From Planctomycetota bacterium (lineage in GTDB: Bacteria; Planctomycetota; Phycisphaerae; FEN-1346), in the NCBI GenBank assembly GCA_026387055.1, contig JAPLML010000201.1, positions 1 to 5,739 on the forward strand: a stretch of DNA of 5,739 nt, given 5' to 3'. The notes under the pieces are model-generated. The model was not told the DNA's origin. It saw only the letters and a list, made by a program, of their open reading frames with translations, and did no database searches. The position numbers and the translations under genes are program-made. This document shows positions 5,509 through 5,739 of this stretch, one piece after another (the stretch's first letter is position 1; each line of letters begins with the position of its first letter).

Positions 5509-5554
5509 CACGGGCGCTCGTGTACCTGAGCGTGTTGTAACACGGGCGCTCGTT
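5491..5554 (+). repeat. 32-bp tandem duplication of the glnA 3' end
   Basis: Copy 1 (5491-5522) holds the last five glnA codons (YLSVL), the TAG stop and 14 bp beyond. Copy 2 (5523-5554) follows with no gap. They match at 29 of 32 positions; the differences are CTC/CTG (synonymous Leu), TAG/TAA (both stops) and the last base G/T. Each copy contains the near-palindrome CACGGGCGCTCGT. Copy 2 ends where the IS110-type left end appears to begin. Confidence 0.85.
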
Positions 5555-5577
5555 TAATCCCATGAAAGGCTGCCTCC

Positions 5578-5617
5578 GAACCTGTAGGTTCTTGGGTGAT
5601 AGTAAGAACCAAGGACC
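5578..5617 (+). ncRNA. Structured leader of the IS110 element, candidate guide (bridge) RNA segment or attenuator
   Basis: The segment GGTTC (5587-5591) can pair in three exclusive ways: with GAACC at 5578-5582 (4-nt loop TGTA); as GGTTCTT with AAGAACC at 5604-5610 (7 perfect pairs, 10-nt loop); or as GGTTCTTGG with CCAAGGACC at 5609-5617 (8 pairs plus one G-U). IS110-group elements are known to encode a bridge RNA in the non-coding end upstream of the transposase. The visible non-coding stretch is only about 78 nt, short for the roughly 180-nt example known from IS621, so a full bridge RNA is not shown. Confidence 0.3.
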
Positions 5618-5632
5618 AGGAAGGAGACAGCC

Positions 5633-5739
5633 ATGAGAAAGCAGTATGCGAGTGTAGCGTATGGCGGGATGGACGTCCACCTTAACTTCAGCCAGGTGAC
5701 GTTTCGAGACCCGGAGGGGAAGGTGGCGTGTCGGGAGCG
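5633..5739 (+). CDS. IS110-family transposase, N-terminal 35 residues (3' end outside window)
   Basis: IS110 enzymes are DEDD recombinases with a RuvC-like N-terminal domain; they move the element through a circular intermediate. ATG 5633 is preceded by AAGGAG (5621-5626) with 6 nt spacing. The visible protein reads AYGGMDVHLNFSQVTF then DPEGKV. The GMDVH motif with Asp14 is the first catalytic Asp of the DEDD domain, and the strand-turn-strand with DPEGKV is typical of the family. The frame is still open at the window edge, so nothing can be said of the Ser-containing C-terminal domain. Spacing from the glnA stop is 124 nt. A 24-codon frame starting at ATG 5562 ends in TGA overlapping this start (ATGA), but it has no ribosome site. 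Confidence 0.85.
   Translation, partial: MRKQYASVAYGGMDVHLNFSQVTFRDPEGKVACRE

Larger units (their letters stand above)
5553..5739 (+). mobile_element. Left end of an IS110-family insertion sequence (continues beyond window)
   Basis: Called from the transposase start at 5633 and the non-coding, structured leader before it. The left boundary is inferred: sequence clearly derived from glnA ends at about 5553, and IS110 elements lack the usual terminal inverted repeats and target duplications, so the exact edge cannot be read here. TTTAAT (5553-5558) is a near-consensus -10 at the edge with no -35 at the right distance inside, as expected if a promoter forms when the ends join in a circle. That last point is inference. 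Confidence 0.6.

Noticed and set aside
4089..5540. 483-codon + strand frame overlapping glnA
   Set aside because: Arg/Pro-rich shadow of glnA. It ends in YLSVL only because the 32-bp duplication shifts the tail into this frame.

Overview
The window is GC-rich bacterial DNA. Dense short interspersed repeats, the gene set and the vegetative-type TATAAT promoter suggest a Planctomycetota genome or metagenome bin. This is inferred from style and protein flavour, not proven. No rRNA, tRNA or CRISPR array is visible.

Layout from left to right: (1) the last 175 codons of rpoN (sigma-54) on the + strand. (2) A spacer of about 240 bp made largely of a degenerate 7-bp repeat in strict phase, a short inverted copy of it, and a TATAAT promoter. 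(3) A 467-aa, Ala-rich membrane protein with three likely transmembrane helices, carrying an 89-bp long-stem palindromic element in frame. (4) A 246-aa lipoprotein of unknown function with clearly lower third-position GC than glnA. (5) A convergent junction with two adjacent hairpins. (6) On the - strand, a YggS/PLPBP-family pyridoxal-phosphate homeostasis gene with an 8-codon repeat insertion and probably a leaderless mRNA. (7) A divergent region with a glnA promoter candidate and a second copy of the palindromic unit in the glnA leader. (8) glnA, a type I-alpha glutamine synthetase. (9) A 32-bp tandem duplication covering the last five codons and stop of glnA. (10) The left end and first 35 codons of an IS110-family transposase, cut by the window edge.

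The genes do not form one operon or pathway. rpoN and glnA are both linked to nitrogen metabolism in many bacteria, but I found no sigma-54 promoter before glnA, so a regulatory link is not supported here. The most unusual theme is the repeats: at least three unrelated families (7-bp array, GGGTGGCATGCCC palindromes, a TTCGACAGGTTCTGGGCAGG-type element) sit in about 4 kb, and two of them lie in frame inside protein-coding genes at probable surface loops. The IS110 left end also deserves attention for its mutually exclusive hairpins, the kind of place where IS110 elements encode a guide (bridge) RNA.
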